Source of the DNA: Actinacidiphila sp965342175
GTDB taxonomy: Bacteria > Actinomycetota > Actinomycetes > Streptomycetales > Streptomycetaceae
DNA length: 64,000 nt
Direction: 5' to 3'
Assembly: GCF_965342175.1 (NCBI RefSeq)
Contig: NZ_CBDRBL010000004.1
Location: 80,680-144,679 of the forward strand
Shown here piece by piece: positions 25,170 through 33,752 of the stretch. Position numbers and translations under genes: made by a program. Position 1 is the stretch's first letter, and each line of letters starts with the position of its first letter. The notes beneath the pieces were generated by a model. That model worked only from the letters and a program-made list of their open reading frames with translations, was not told the origin of the DNA and searched no databases.

Positions 25170-25715
25170 TCAGCGGTCCGTGCCGGACTGGCGGCGCTCG
25201 ATCACCACGGAGCGGATCACCACGTCCTCCAGCGGGCGCTGGGTGCGCGGATCGGTCACGGTGGCCGCGATGGAGTCCACGACCTTCTGGCTGGCGGGGT
25301 CGGTCACCTCGCCGAAGATGGTGTGCTTGCGGGTGAGCCACGCGGTCGGGGCGACCGTGATGAAGAACTGGGAGCCGTTGGTGCCCGGGCCGGCGTTCGC
25401 CATCGCCATCAGATAGGGCTTGGTGAAGGCGAGGTCCGGGTGGAACTCGTCGGGGAACTGGTAGCCGGGTCCGCCGGTGCCGTTGCCCAGCGGGTCACCG
25501 CCCTGGATCATGAAGCCGGAAAGGACCCGGTGGAAGACCGTGCCGTCGTACAGGGGCTCATGGGAGGTGGCACCGGTGTGGGGGTCCGTCCACTCGCGGG
25601 TGCCCTCGGCGAGTTCCACGAAGTTCCTGACCGTCTTCGGCGCGTGGAACGGCAGCAGCCGGACGGTGATGTCCCCGTGGCTGGTCCTCAAAGTGGCGTA
25701 GAGCTGCTCGGCCAC
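25170..25715 (-). CDS. Cyclophilin-type peptidyl-prolyl cis-trans isomerase
   Basis: 181 residues forming one cyclophilin domain. The motifs are FHRVLSGFMIQGGDP (with the catalytic Arg), GTNGSQFFIT, LTRKHTIFGEV (an atypical TAWLTRKH instead of the usual TPWLDGKH) and VVDSIA. It catalyses Xaa-Pro isomerisation; with no signal peptide it is cytoplasmic. GTG 25715 is preceded by GGAAGGT at six bases, so it is preferred to ATG 25730. The gene is conserved beside the rhomboid and crgA in this order in Streptomyces. Confidence 0.93.
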   Translation of the reverse strand: MAEQLYATLRTSHGDITVRLLPFHAPKTVRNFVELAEGTREWTDPHTGATSHEPLYDGTVFHRVLSGFMIQGGDPLGNGTGGPGYQFPDEFHPDLAFTKPYLMAMANAGPGTNGSQFFITVAPTAWLTRKHTIFGEVTDPASQKVVDSIAATVTDPRTQRPLEDVVIRSVVIERRQSGTDR

Positions 25716-25923
25716 GGTCGTACCTTCCATAGTCCTCGATGGCAGGGACAAATCCTCGCATGCCCCGGACCCGCCGCACGCGTCCGTCCCATCGCGGACC
25801 GTCCGGCGGACCGCCGCCCTTGACCCGGATGCCCGTACGCACATGCCGTACCCAGCGGTGGCGGGCATGATTTCAAACCGGGTGGAAAGGCGAAAACCGA
25901 ACGCCACCGAGGAGGAGGTTCTC

Positions 25924-26688
25924 GTGACCCGCATCGACAGCGTGCGCGACGCAGCCGAGAGGACGAGGGACAGCGTGCGGCACGCCGCGGACGTGGTGGC
26001 GCCGTATGCCGACACAGCGAGGGTCAACGCAGTGCACTACGCGGACGAGGCCAGGCTCTACCTGGCGCCGCGGGTGTCCGCGGCCGGGCGGCAGGCCCGC
26101 ACGGCGGCCCGGACGCAGTACGACGCGTATCTCGCGCCACGCGTCGACCAGGCCCTGGCGGCGGTGCCGCCCGGGGTCCAGCGGAAGGTGGGGACCGCCG
26201 CCCGGCGCACCCGAGCCACCGCACGTCAGGCGGCGGAGTACACCGGCCCGCGGGTGGGCCAAGCCGTGACCACTGTGCGCAGCGTCGCGGTCCCGGCAGC
26301 GGAGGAGGCGGCCACCCGCAGCGCCGCGGCCGTCGCCGCGCTGCGCAGCCATGTGACGGCGGACGACATCCGCAGGCTGGAGCGCAGCCGGGAACGCCGG
26401 GCCCGCACCGGACGGGTCGCCACATGTTTCCTGCTTGCGGGCCTGGTCGCCGGGGCGGGTTTCGCCGCCTGGAAGTGGTGGAGCAGCCAGACCAGCCCCG
26501 ACTGGCTGGTGGAGCCCGCACCGGCCACCGAGGTCGCCGACCGCGCCTCCCTCGACGGCGGCATCGAGGCGGATGCCTCGTTCGGCAAGGTCGACGGCTC
26601 GCCCATGGACGCCCTCGACCCCGAGGTGCAGGCCAAACAGGCGGAGGCGGACTCCGACGACCGCCGCGGGCGCGGTGACACACCGTGA
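25924..26688 (+). CDS. DUF5324 family membrane protein
   Basis: 254 residues. The N-terminal 150 residues are Ala/Arg-rich amphipathic helix with repeated elements (RDSVRHAADVVAPYADTARV, YLAPRVSAAG, YLAPRVDQA). Then come one membrane segment (about 165-183, VATCFLLAGLVAGAGFAAW), WKWW and an acidic C-terminal tail (DDRRGRGDTP). The opening TRIDSVRDAAERTRDSVRHA is typical of DUF5324. The function is unknown; the helix pattern suggests a membrane-proximal or phasin-like coiled structure. GTG 25924 follows GAGGAGG. It is convergent with the regulator/MFS scar. Confidence 0.85.
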   Translation: MTRIDSVRDAAERTRDSVRHAADVVAPYADTARVNAVHYADEARLYLAPRVSAAGRQARTAARTQYDAYLAPRVDQALAAVPPGVQRKVGTAARRTRATARQAAEYTGPRVGQAVTTVRSVAVPAAEEAATRSAAAVAALRSHVTADDIRRLERSRERRARTGRVATCFLLAGLVAGAGFAAWKWWSSQTSPDWLVEPAPATEVADRASLDGGIEADASFGKVDGSPMDALDPEVQAKQAEADSDDRRGRGDTP

Positions 26689-26732
26689 GGTGACGACCGG
26701 GCGCCGGCGGCGGCCGGACCCGTAGGACAGGG

Positions 26733-26764
26733 GGGCGGCGGACCCGGCAAAGGGTCCGCCGCCC
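26733..26764. terminator. Bidirectional hairpin terminator
   Basis: A 13-bp perfect stem (26733-26745 with 26752-26764) lies between the DUF5324 gene and the convergent MFS remnant. Confidence 0.75.
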
Positions 26765-26792
26765 TCGCGCGTACGGCCCGGTCGGCCGCCGC

Positions 26793-26939
26793 TCACCGTC
26801 CCGAGGACGCGGGCACGGGATCGTCCCCGGCCGGGTCGGGGATCCGCGCCGGCACCCCGCGCAGGGTGCACAGCGCCACGACGGCACCCACGGCGAGCAG
26901 CACCGCGCCCACCCCGGCGGTGACCTGGACGCCCGCCGA
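26793..26939 (-). pseudogene. 3' end of an MFS transporter gene (remnant)
   Basis: On the minus strand, 48 codons before a TGA at 26795-26793 read as a hydrophobic last membrane helix and a charged tail: SAGVQVTAGVGAVLLAVGAV, then ALCTLRGVPARIPD and an acidic/Ser end. This is the typical C-terminus of a 14-helix drug-efflux MFS protein. Its upstream part is missing. At about 26940 the sequence switches to a different gene in a different frame. I infer the survivor of a deletion that removed the rest of the transporter and the end of the regulator. Confidence 0.7.
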
Positions 26940-28260
26940 GCGCCTCCCGGCTCGTCGCGAGGACCCGCACTCGGGGGCACGCGGCCAGCAGCTCCGCCAC
27001 CATCTGGGCGACGTCGGCGACCAGATGCTCGCAGTTGTCCAGCACGAGCAACAGCTCCCGGCCGGTCAGGGCGGCCGTGAGACGGGCGAGCGGTAGGCCC
27101 TCCGGGCCCGGGACCTGGCGCCCGGCGGCTCCGGCCAGCGGGCCCGCCTCCCGCAGGCCCACGGCGCCCGCGATCGCCTGCGGCACCTCGGAACCGTGGG
27201 TCAGCCCCGACAGGTCCACGAAGCAGACCTCCCCCGGGTGGCGCCCGGCCGCCTCCACGGCGATACGGGTCTTGCCCGCACCGCCGGGGCCGATCAGGGT
27301 GACCAGCCGGGCTCCGGCGAGCCGCGCGCCGATCCGCGCCAGCTCCTCCTCACGGCCGATGATGCCGGTCAGTTGGGCGGGCAGGCCGTGCCGGACGAAA
27401 GGCCCGATCCGGTCGCCGTCGGGCGCTGTTTCACGTGAAACAGCCGAGAACCCGGCATCGGGCACACCCCCGCCGACCCGGGAGACGGCACGTGACACCG
27501 CGGCCGGCGTGGGACGGGAGGGGCGGGGCCGACCGCGCAGCACCGCCAGATGCGCCTCCGCCAACTCCGGGCCGGGATCCGCGCCGAGCGACTCGGCGAG
27601 TTCACGCCGCGCCTCGTCGTACACCCGCAGCGCCTCCGACTGGCGTCCGCTGATGTGCAACGCCTCCATCAGCCGGGCGCGCAGCCGTTCCCGCAGCGGG
27701 TGGCTCGCGACCAGTTCCCGCAGCTCGGCGACGAGTTCCCGGCGGTCCCGGGCGTCCAGCGCCAGCTCGGCGCTGATGCGGTCCTCCACCGCCGCGATCC
27801 GCAGTTCCTCCAGCCGCGTCACCTGCGCCCGCGCGAAGGGCGGGTCGCCCACATCCGCGAGGGCGGAGCCCCGCCACAGGTCCAGCGCACCGCGCAGCAG
27901 AACCTCGGCCCGCTGCGGCTCACCGGCGCCCAACGCCTCCCTGCCCGCGGCCGCGAGGCGTTCAAAGCGGTGCACGTCCACCTCGTCCCGGGCGACCACC
28001 AGCCGGTAACCCCCGGGAGAGCGCTCGACGGGCACCCCGAGGGCCGCGCGCAGCCGGGATACCTGGGACTGCAACGCGCTGCCGACCCCGGCCGGCGGCT
28101 CGTCCCCGTACAGCCCGTCGATCAGCCGCTCGGTGCTGACGATCCGGCCCGCCTCCAGCAGCAGCATCGCCAGCAGCGCCCGCCGTCCCGGGCCCCCGAC
28201 GGCAGCGGTGGCGCCGTCGTCCCGCAGCGCCCTCGTCTCCCCCAGAATGCCGAAACGCAC
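26940..28260 (-). pseudogene. Truncated AfsR/SARP-family regulator
   Basis: About 441 codons from GTG 28260. The N-terminal winged-helix Trans_reg_C-like domain (about 1-90) opens VRFGILGETRAL. A BTAD (bacterial transcriptional activation) domain covers about 95-245. A linker containing an intact parS and an NB-ARC-type ATPase start follow: IGPGGAGKTRIAVEA is Walker A (about 330) and LLLVLDNCEHL is Walker B (about 410). At VLATSREAL the homology stops, in mid-ATPase. The frame then runs through unrelated antisense DNA to a stop at 25873. Full-length relatives continue through the ATPase and TPR repeats to 900 or more residues. SARP-type proteins activate antibiotic or developmental genes. The truncated form keeps the DNA-binding and BTAD parts and could in principle still act like a short SARP. 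Confidence 0.75.
27428..27441. promoter_or_regulatory. parS site (ParB binding)
   Basis: An exact 14-bp palindrome GTTTCACGTGAAAC, extended to TG...CA on both sides. It lies inside the truncated AfsR-like gene, about 16 kb left of oriC, and is read there as VSRET. Confidence 0.9.
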
Positions 28261-28372
28261 GCCGCCGATTCTGCCGCACGGGCCGGTCGGCGCCACGGGG
28301 GAGGACGGTGCGGGCGCGGAGAACACCCTCGGCCCGGGCCTGCACGCACCCCCGGCCCCGGACACGGGCCGG

Positions 28373-28408
28373 GCCGGGCCGGGACCTCGATGAGGTTCCC
28401 GGCCCGGC
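28373..28408 (-). terminator. Hairpin terminator of tRNA-Ala
   Basis: A long GC stem (28373-28388 with 28392-28408, one bulge) begins 10 bases beyond the tRNA-Ala 3' end on the minus strand. Confidence 0.65.
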
Positions 28409-28417
28409 CGATCACTG

Positions 28418-28490
28418 TGGAGCCTAGGGGAGTCGAACCCCTGACATCCGCCATGCAAAGACGGCGCTCTACCAACTGAGCTAAGGCCCC
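28418..28490 (-). tRNA. tRNA-Ala (TGC)
   Basis: A 73-base cloverleaf on the minus strand: acceptor GGGGCCT/AGGCTCC, D-arm GCTCAGTTGGTAGAGC, anticodon loop CTTTGCATG giving TGC, T-arm AGGGGTTCGACTCCCCT, discriminator A. CCA is not encoded. Confidence 0.96.
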
Positions 28491-28601
28491 GTGCCGCAGA
28501 CCAGCGTACCGGCTGCGGAGAGGATCACCGACCGAGTATCGGCGGTCCGTAGGATGACCGGCAAGTTCGCGGCCGCAAAGGTCCCCCGTCAGGAGCCCGC
28601 A

Positions 28602-29165
28602 ATGGACACCTCGCAGCCGGACGCCGCTCTCCGCGTCCAGGACATGCAGCGCACCTGGTACGGCGAGCCGCTGGGCGTGCTGTGCCGCCGGCTCATGGAG
28701 ATCCTGGGGCTGAACCAGGCGCGCCTGGCAGGGGTGCTGGGGCTGTCGGCGCCGATGCTGTCCCAGTTGATGAGCGGGCAGCGGGCGAAGATCGGCAACC
28801 CCGCGGTCGTGCAGCGGCTCCAGGCACTCGAGGAGCTGGCCGCGGAAGTCTCCGGCGGAGCCGTGGCCGCTGCGGACGCCGTGCCGCGGATGGAGGAGAT
28901 CCGCGGCTCCGAGGGCTCCCCCCTGCTGGCCACCACCCAGAGCCCGACCGCCGCGCCGCCGCCCGCGCGCAGGATCGTCCACGAGCTCCGCGCGCTGCTC
29001 CACGACGCGGCATCCCCCGCCGAGATCGCCGAGGCGGCCGAATCCCTCGCCGACCGCCACCCCCGGCTGGCAGAGTTCCTCCGGGTGTACGGCGCTGGTC
29101 CGTCCGACGCGGCGGTCCGGGACTACGAGGCGCGGGGGCAGGGGGCGGACGCACATCATGGGTGA
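28602..29165 (+). CDS. Helix-turn-helix DNA-binding protein paired with a kinase
   Basis: 187 residues. A HTH of XRE/Cro-like type lies at about 25-70, with recognition element LNQARLAGVLGLSAPMLSQL followed by MSGQRAKIGNPAVVQRL. The C-terminal half is Ala/Glu-rich, with AASPAEIAEAAESLADRHPRLAEFLR perhaps forming a helical domain. AGGAG precedes ATG 28602. The gene overlaps the downstream Ser/Thr kinase by 8 bases, so the two are coexpressed. I infer that the regulator may be a kinase substrate or partner. This is an inference from gene fusion-like spacing only. Confidence 0.82.
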   Translation: MDTSQPDAALRVQDMQRTWYGEPLGVLCRRLMEILGLNQARLAGVLGLSAPMLSQLMSGQRAKIGNPAVVQRLQALEELAAEVSGGAVAAADAVPRMEEIRGSEGSPLLATTQSPTAAPPPARRIVHELRALLHDAASPAEIAEAAESLADRHPRLAEFLRVYGAGPSDAAVRDYEARGQGADAHHG

Positions 29166-30438
29166 GGTGTTCGCGGGCCGGTACGAACTGGTCGACCCGA
29201 TCGGGCGAGGCGGCGCGGGAGAGGTGTGGCGCGCCTGGGACCGGCGGCGCGGCCGCTACGTGGCGGCCAAGGTGCTGCTGCAGGGCGATGCCCACTCCCT
29301 GCTGCGCTTCGTCCGGGAGCAGGCGCTGCGCATCGACCACCCGCACGTCCTCGCCCCCACGAGCTGGGCGGCCGACGACGACAAGGTGCTGTTCACCATG
29401 GACCTGGTGCGCGGCGGCTCGCTGGCGCACCTCATCGGCGACTACGGTCCCCTCCCGGCGCACTATGTCAGCGTCCTGCTCGACCAGTTGCTCTCCGGCC
29501 TGACGGCGGTGCACGCCGAGAACGTGGTGCACCGGGACATCAAGCCCGCCAACCTCCTGCTGGAAGCGACGGGGACCGGACGTCCGCACCTGCGGCTGTC
29601 GGACTTCGGCATCGCCATGCGCATGGGGGAGCCCCGCCTCACCGCGACCCACCACGTGGTGGGCACGCCGGGATACTTCGCCCCGGAGCAACTGCTCGGC
29701 GCCGAGCCGGACTTCCCGTCCGACCTGTACGCGACCGGGTTGGTCGCCCTCTACCTGCTCAGCGGCGCCAAACCCGACGCCGAGGCGATCGTCACCCAGT
29801 ACGTCCACGGCATGCCCCGGGCCCCGCACGGCGTCCCCGGCCCTCTGTGGGAGGTGATCGGCACCCTGCTGCAGCCGGACCCGGAGGCCCGCTTCCGCAC
29901 CGCCTCAGGTGCCCGCGCGGCCCTGGCGGCGGCGGTCGAGCTGCTGCCGGACCGGGAGCCGGACGAGGAGGCGATCGAGGTCTTCGACCAGATCGGGCCG
30001 CTGCCCGCGGGGTTCTTCGCGGACGGCCCGGTCGCGCCGGCGCCGTCCGCGGAGGGGACCGGAAGCATGACCGGAAGCTTCCGCCTGCAGCCGCCCCCGG
30101 CATCCGCCCCACGGCCACCCGCGGGTGCCCAGGAACCGGTCACCCCGGCGCCGTCTCCGCCGTCTCCGCCGTCTCCGCCGACACGTCCCTACACGGACAC
30201 CGTCACGGGCGCCGCCGCCCCGGTCGCCGCTCCCGCGGCACCGCTCGCTCCGCCGGTGCTCCCGCCCCCGTCCGTCACACCGCCGGCCCAGGTCGCACCG
30301 CCGGCGCCCTTCACGCAGGCCGCCGCACCCGCGCCCGCGCGCCGCCCGGGCCCTCCCGCCAAGGCCGTCGTGCCGATGCTCCTCGTCGCGGCCCTCTGCC
30401 TCGCCTTCGGCTTCTGGGCGCTGTCAGCGACCTCCTGA
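29158..30438 (+). CDS. Membrane-anchored Ser/Thr protein kinase
   Basis: 426 residues. The kinase domain (about 5-265) has IGRGGAGEVW, the lysine in VAAKVLL, HRDIKPANLLL (about 125), SDFGIAMRMG and a GTPGYFAPEQ activation-loop end. After it comes a 100-residue Pro/Ala-rich linker with a triplicated Ser-Pro-Pro and a C-terminal membrane helix (about 403-420, AVVPMLLVAALCLAFGFW). Only four residues follow it, so there is no sensor domain outside. The activation loop TATHHVVGTPGYF retains Thr for autophosphorylation. It is not a PknB orthologue; it is tightly linked to the upstream HTH gene. Its 3' end overlaps the convergent membrane-protein gene by 15 bases. Confidence 0.92.
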   Translation: MGEVFAGRYELVDPIGRGGAGEVWRAWDRRRGRYVAAKVLLQGDAHSLLRFVREQALRIDHPHVLAPTSWAADDDKVLFTMDLVRGGSLAHLIGDYGPLPAHYVSVLLDQLLSGLTAVHAENVVHRDIKPANLLLEATGTGRPHLRLSDFGIAMRMGEPRLTATHHVVGTPGYFAPEQLLGAEPDFPSDLYATGLVALYLLSGAKPDAEAIVTQYVHGMPRAPHGVPGPLWEVIGTLLQPDPEARFRTASGARAALAAAVELLPDREPDEEAIEVFDQIGPLPAGFFADGPVAPAPSAEGTGSMTGSFRLQPPPASAPRPPAGAQEPVTPAPSPPSPPSPPTRPYTDTVTGAAAPVAAPAAPLAPPVLPPPSVTPPAQVAPPAPFTQAAAPAPARRPGPPAKAVVPMLLVAALCLAFGFWALSATS

Positions 30439-31704
30439 GGCCGCGGCAGGCGCGCGCCGCGCGATCACCGTCCAGACTCCCAGCGAGAGCAGCAGCACGA
30501 CGCCCGCGCCCAGGGCCGCGAAGCCAAGGGCGTGCAGCAGCGGGTTCCCCGAGCCGGGCCCGCCCGGCAGCCCCAGGCCCTCGTCCGGGTCGCCGTCGTA
30601 CGACGGCCCGGCCTGCTCGGCGCCCTCGAGGACGACGCGCAAGGTGACCGGGACGGCGCCGGCGACAAAGTCCGCGACCTCCGGATGCACCGACACCGCC
30701 AGGTAGTACCAGCCGTCGAAACGGGCCGCCGACACGGCGTCGCCGCTCTCGTAGCGGTTGGCGTAGGCGACCCTCCCGGTCGTGGCGGTGACGGAGGCCT
30801 GCTCGCCCCGGTAGGAGGCGGTGCCGGTGCCGACGAAGGCCCAGCGCGGGTTGTAGACCTCCACGCGCACACCGGAGCCGCTGAAGCCGCCCGGCCTCGT
30901 CCCCTCGGCGTTGGCGAAGTCCACTTCGGCGAAGGCCTGTTGCCCCCAGCCGACCGGCACGCGGTAGAAGCGTGTCTGACCGGGCAGCACCTCGTCCTTC
31001 CAGACCCCGGCGCCGAGGATCCCCGCGCGGCCGAGGTCCGCACCGCCGGTGACGTCGCGGGCGGGGCCGGTCGCGGGCACCGGCGTCCGCGTGGCGGGGC
31101 TGAGGGCGGGACCCGGCGCGGCTCCGGCGGTGAGCGCGGGCTCGTCGGTGAGGCGGATCTGCAGCGGCCAGGGCGCGGCGTCCGAGGTGCCCCGGGACAC
31201 GCGGGTCACCTCCAGGACGTAGGCATGGGCTTCCTGGCACGGCCCGTCACCGCCGACGGTGCGCTTGACCCAGGTGCCGATCGGACGCGCCGCCCCGTCG
31301 GCGGAGAACGTCCGGCGGCCGCTGTCGCAGCGGGTGCCGTCGGTGCTGGCCAGCGCCAGCTCGATGCCGTCCCCGTACGCCACCGCGGCGCCCGGGCGGG
31401 GCAGCACGAAGACCGCGAGGTAGGACGAGTGCACGGCGTCCAGGTCGAGGGCGTAGTACATGGCGCCCTCGTCCGCCGCCAGGGTGTCCTGGTACAGGAC
31501 GCCCGGCTCGAGGCGCGGGGCGTCCGCGGTGCTCGCCCGGCCCCGTATCCGCTCGCCCTGCGGCTGCCAGGAGGCGACGGCCGGGCCGGCGGACGCGGCA
31601 GCCGCCGATGCCGGCGTCCCCGCCGCTGCCACCACGGCTGGAGCCGTCACTCCCGCAAGCAGCGTGAGCGCCGCCGCAACCGAGGTGAGCGCCCTGCGGA
31701 TCAT
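30424..31704 (-). CDS. Secreted, C-terminally membrane-anchored protein (paralogue B)
   Basis: 426 residues. The signal peptide cleaves near AAAAS (about 38). A large extracellular region follows, with repeated beta-like elements (LYYALDLDAVHSSYLAVFVL; VWKDEVLPGQTRFYRVPVGW; WYYLAVSVHPEVADF). A C-terminal membrane helix lies at about 395-415 (ALGAGVVLLLSLGVWTVIA), followed by a short Arg/Ala tail. The pattern of D-x-L-x-P-G-x-T-x-F-Y-x-V-x-V-x-W-G-Q is seen in Streptomyces surface proteins, sometimes next to vWA domains, which are absent here. It is paralogous to the gene just upstream, whose stop it overlaps (ATGA), so the two are coexpressed. The function is unknown. Confidence 0.75.
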   Translation of the reverse strand: MIRRALTSVAAALTLLAGVTAPAVVAAAGTPASAAAASAGPAVASWQPQGERIRGRASTADAPRLEPGVLYQDTLAADEGAMYYALDLDAVHSSYLAVFVLPRPGAAVAYGDGIELALASTDGTRCDSGRRTFSADGAARPIGTWVKRTVGGDGPCQEAHAYVLEVTRVSRGTSDAAPWPLQIRLTDEPALTAGAAPGPALSPATRTPVPATGPARDVTGGADLGRAGILGAGVWKDEVLPGQTRFYRVPVGWGQQAFAEVDFANAEGTRPGGFSGSGVRVEVYNPRWAFVGTGTASYRGEQASVTATTGRVAYANRYESGDAVSAARFDGWYYLAVSVHPEVADFVAGAVPVTLRVVLEGAEQAGPSYDGDPDEGLGLPGGPGSGNPLLHALGFAALGAGVVLLLSLGVWTVIARRAPAAASGGR

Positions 31705-33196
31705 GCCCCGTCCCTCCGTCCGCGACGGCCCACGAGAGCCGCCACCGTCCCTGCCGCGGCGAGCGCCGAAGCCCCGCCCGCCGCCGCCGCGACCACGTCG
31801 CCCGCCGTCATGAAACCCCCGTCCGCGGGGGCGCCGACCGCCGTGGTGCCCGTGCCGCCGGTGGCCGCCCGTTCCGCCTCGTCCCCGTCCAAGGCCCCAC
31901 CGCCGCCGCGCGCTGGTGCGCCGTACTCCGGCCCGGCCGACTCCCTGCCTGTCACGTCCACACGCAGCACGACCCGCACCGCCACCTTCCGCGCCAACCC
32001 CGCCGCACCCGGCCCGAGCGACACGGCGACATAGTGGTCTCCCGCCGTGCGGGCGCCCTGGGCGACGCCGCCGGCGACCCAGCGATTGCTCCACGTCACG
32101 GGCACCGTGCCGAGCCCCACGGACACCGGCTGCCCGCGATAGCCGCGGCGCTGCACGGTCCCGGACGCGTCGCCCAGCGGCTGCCGTCCCGGTCCGTAGG
32201 CGGCCGTCGCCACGAAGGAGGAGGCCGTGGAACCTTCCTCCACGCCGGGTTCGTTGGCGAAGTCGGCGAAATACGCCAGCCGCTGCCCCCAGCCGACCCG
32301 CACCTTGTAGAAGCGCGTCTGCCCGGGCAGCAGCGTGTCCCGCCAGATGCCCCTGCCGAGTCCGCGCGCGTCGTTGACCCGGTACCGCCCTCGACGTCCC
32401 GCGGTGGGCCCGTCAGGGCCGCCGGAGGGTCCCCGTAGCGGGTGGCGGCCGGCGCCGGAGTGGCGCCGGCCGCGAACGGCCGCTCGATGCCGTACCGCAG
32501 TTCCAGGGGCCAGCGGGCCAGGTCGGAGCCGGCGGCGCTGGTGCGGTGCACGGACAGCACGTAGCGCCCCGCCTCGTCGCAGGCGCCGCCCCGGTCGTCG
32601 CTGGGGATCCGGCTGACGGCGCCCACGACGACCATCGCCCCTTCGTCCTGACCGAAATGCGCGGAATCCGCGCCGCAGGTGAGGGGGTACCTGCCGGTGC
32701 CGGCCAGCCGCAGCTCGACGCCGTCCCCGTAGGCCGCCCTCGCCCCCGGCCGCGGCACCGCCGTCACCGCCAGATCGGCCGTGGAGGCCGCGTCCAGGTC
32801 CACCGCGTACCAACGGGTCTCGCCGGGCCCGATGTCATCGACGTACTGGCCGGGGGACAGGGCCGGAGCGCCGGCGGCCCGCCTCCCGCCGGTCACCCGC
32901 CGGCCCTGGAGTCCGTACGCGTCCGCGTTCAGCCGCGAGGCCCGCGTCGGCTGCCGGGCGAACGAGGCGACATCGGCGGCCTTCCTGGCCGGCGTCACGC
33001 GGCCCGCCCCGGAGCCGGAGGCGTCCAGCGCCATGGCCGGCACGCCGCCGACGCCGGTGGCGGCTGTCCACACCGCCCGGACCGTCCACGCCGGGCCCGG
33101 CAGAGCGCCCAGCACGGCGCCCAGCACGGCGAGACCGCACACGGCCGCCCGCAGTGGTCCCCCAACCCCGCGGGCCAGCGCCTTCCCTCGTGGCAT
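31701..33196 (-). pseudogene. Paralogue A of the secreted membrane-anchored protein, frameshifted
   Basis: From ATG 33196 the first frame encodes a signal peptide and the first half, up to PPRDVEGG at about 32386. The remainder continues in a different frame: VNDARGLGRGIWRDTLLPGQ, then TRFYKVRVGWGQRLAYFADF, to a C-terminal membrane helix and a stop at 31701. Aligning with paralogue B, 16 residues separate DV-x-GG from the conserved W-[KR]-D in both if one base is restored, so the lesion is a single-base deletion. The first frame alone stops at 32096. It may be a true pseudogene or an assembly error. The pair shares the same domain order and was produced by tandem duplication. Confidence 0.7.
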
Positions 33197-33302
33197 GTGC
33201 CGTTCCCCCTCGCACATCGTCGGCCGCAGCGAAGCTAATGATTTGCGACAGCAAACACAAGGGGATCACGTCACGGTCGGGCAACAGGAAGGCGGACATG
33301 AC

Positions 33303-33333
33303 GGGGCCCCGACCACATCGTGATCGGGGCCCC
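33303..33333. terminator. Hairpin terminator
   Basis: A 10-bp GC stem (33303-33312 with 33324-33333) lies 31 bases after the DLW-39 stop on the minus strand. Confidence 0.6.
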
Positions 33334-33364
33334 GGAAAATCCGTTGTACGGCTGCGTCGCCGCC

Positions 33365-33505
33365 TCAGACGCTCGCGCCGGAACCCGCCGGAACGGAATC
33401 CGTGGCCTCCGTCCACAGGTCCTGCTCGGCGCGGTCCGCCTGAATCTGGCGGTACACGAGGAGACCGCCGATGGCGGCCAGTGCGACCAGGAGAAACTTC
33501 TTCAC
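33365..33505 (-). CDS. DLW-39 family small protein
   Basis: 46 residues, KKFLLVALAAIGGLLVYRQI then QADRAEQDLWTEATDSV. The single N-terminal hydrophobic helix and the DLW-T-E-A-T-D motif are the family hallmark. Length is typical. It is a membrane-associated small protein of actinomycetes with no known function. GTG 33505 follows AAGGACGAGG. Its location near tRNA-Ile and gyrA is usual in Streptomyces. Confidence 0.9.
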   Translation of the reverse strand: MKKFLLVALAAIGGLLVYRQIQADRAEQDLWTEATDSVPAGSGASV

Positions 33506-33620
33506 CGCGCGACCTCGTCCTTCTTGCGTTGGGGGTCCTCCGACGGGCCCGACTATACACACCGGTCGATATCGAACGGTGACCTGCCACCGCAACCGAC
33601 GCCGGCCGCGTGCACACGAA

Positions 33621-33653
33621 AACGGCCCGTACGGATCAACCGTACGGGCCGTT
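33621..33653 (-). terminator. Intrinsic terminator of tRNA-Ile
   Basis: A 14-bp perfect stem (33621-33634 with 33640-33653) is followed on the minus strand by TTTTCG, 8 bases beyond the tRNA-Ile 3' end. Confidence 0.85.
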
Positions 33654-33660
33654 CACGCGG

Positions 33661-33734
33661 TGGGGCTAACAGGACTTGAACCTGTGGCCTCTTCCTTATC
33701 AGGGAAGCGCTCTAACCGTCTGAGCTATAGCCCC
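33661..33734 (-). tRNA. tRNA-Ile (GAT)
   Basis: A 74-base cloverleaf on the minus strand: acceptor GGGGCTA/TAGCCCC, D-arm GCTCAGACGGTTAGAGC, anticodon loop CTGATAA giving GAT, T-arm ACAGGTTCAAGTCCTGT, discriminator A. CCA is not encoded. It follows DUF3566/gyrA as in most actinomycetes. Confidence 0.96.
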
Positions 33735-33752
33735 GCGCTGTGTTGCGTTGAA

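Noticed and set aside
25873..26792. Continuation of the truncated regulator frame through the MFS remnant and antisense to the DUF5324 gene
   Set aside because: Homology ends at about 26941; the rest is shadow of other genes.
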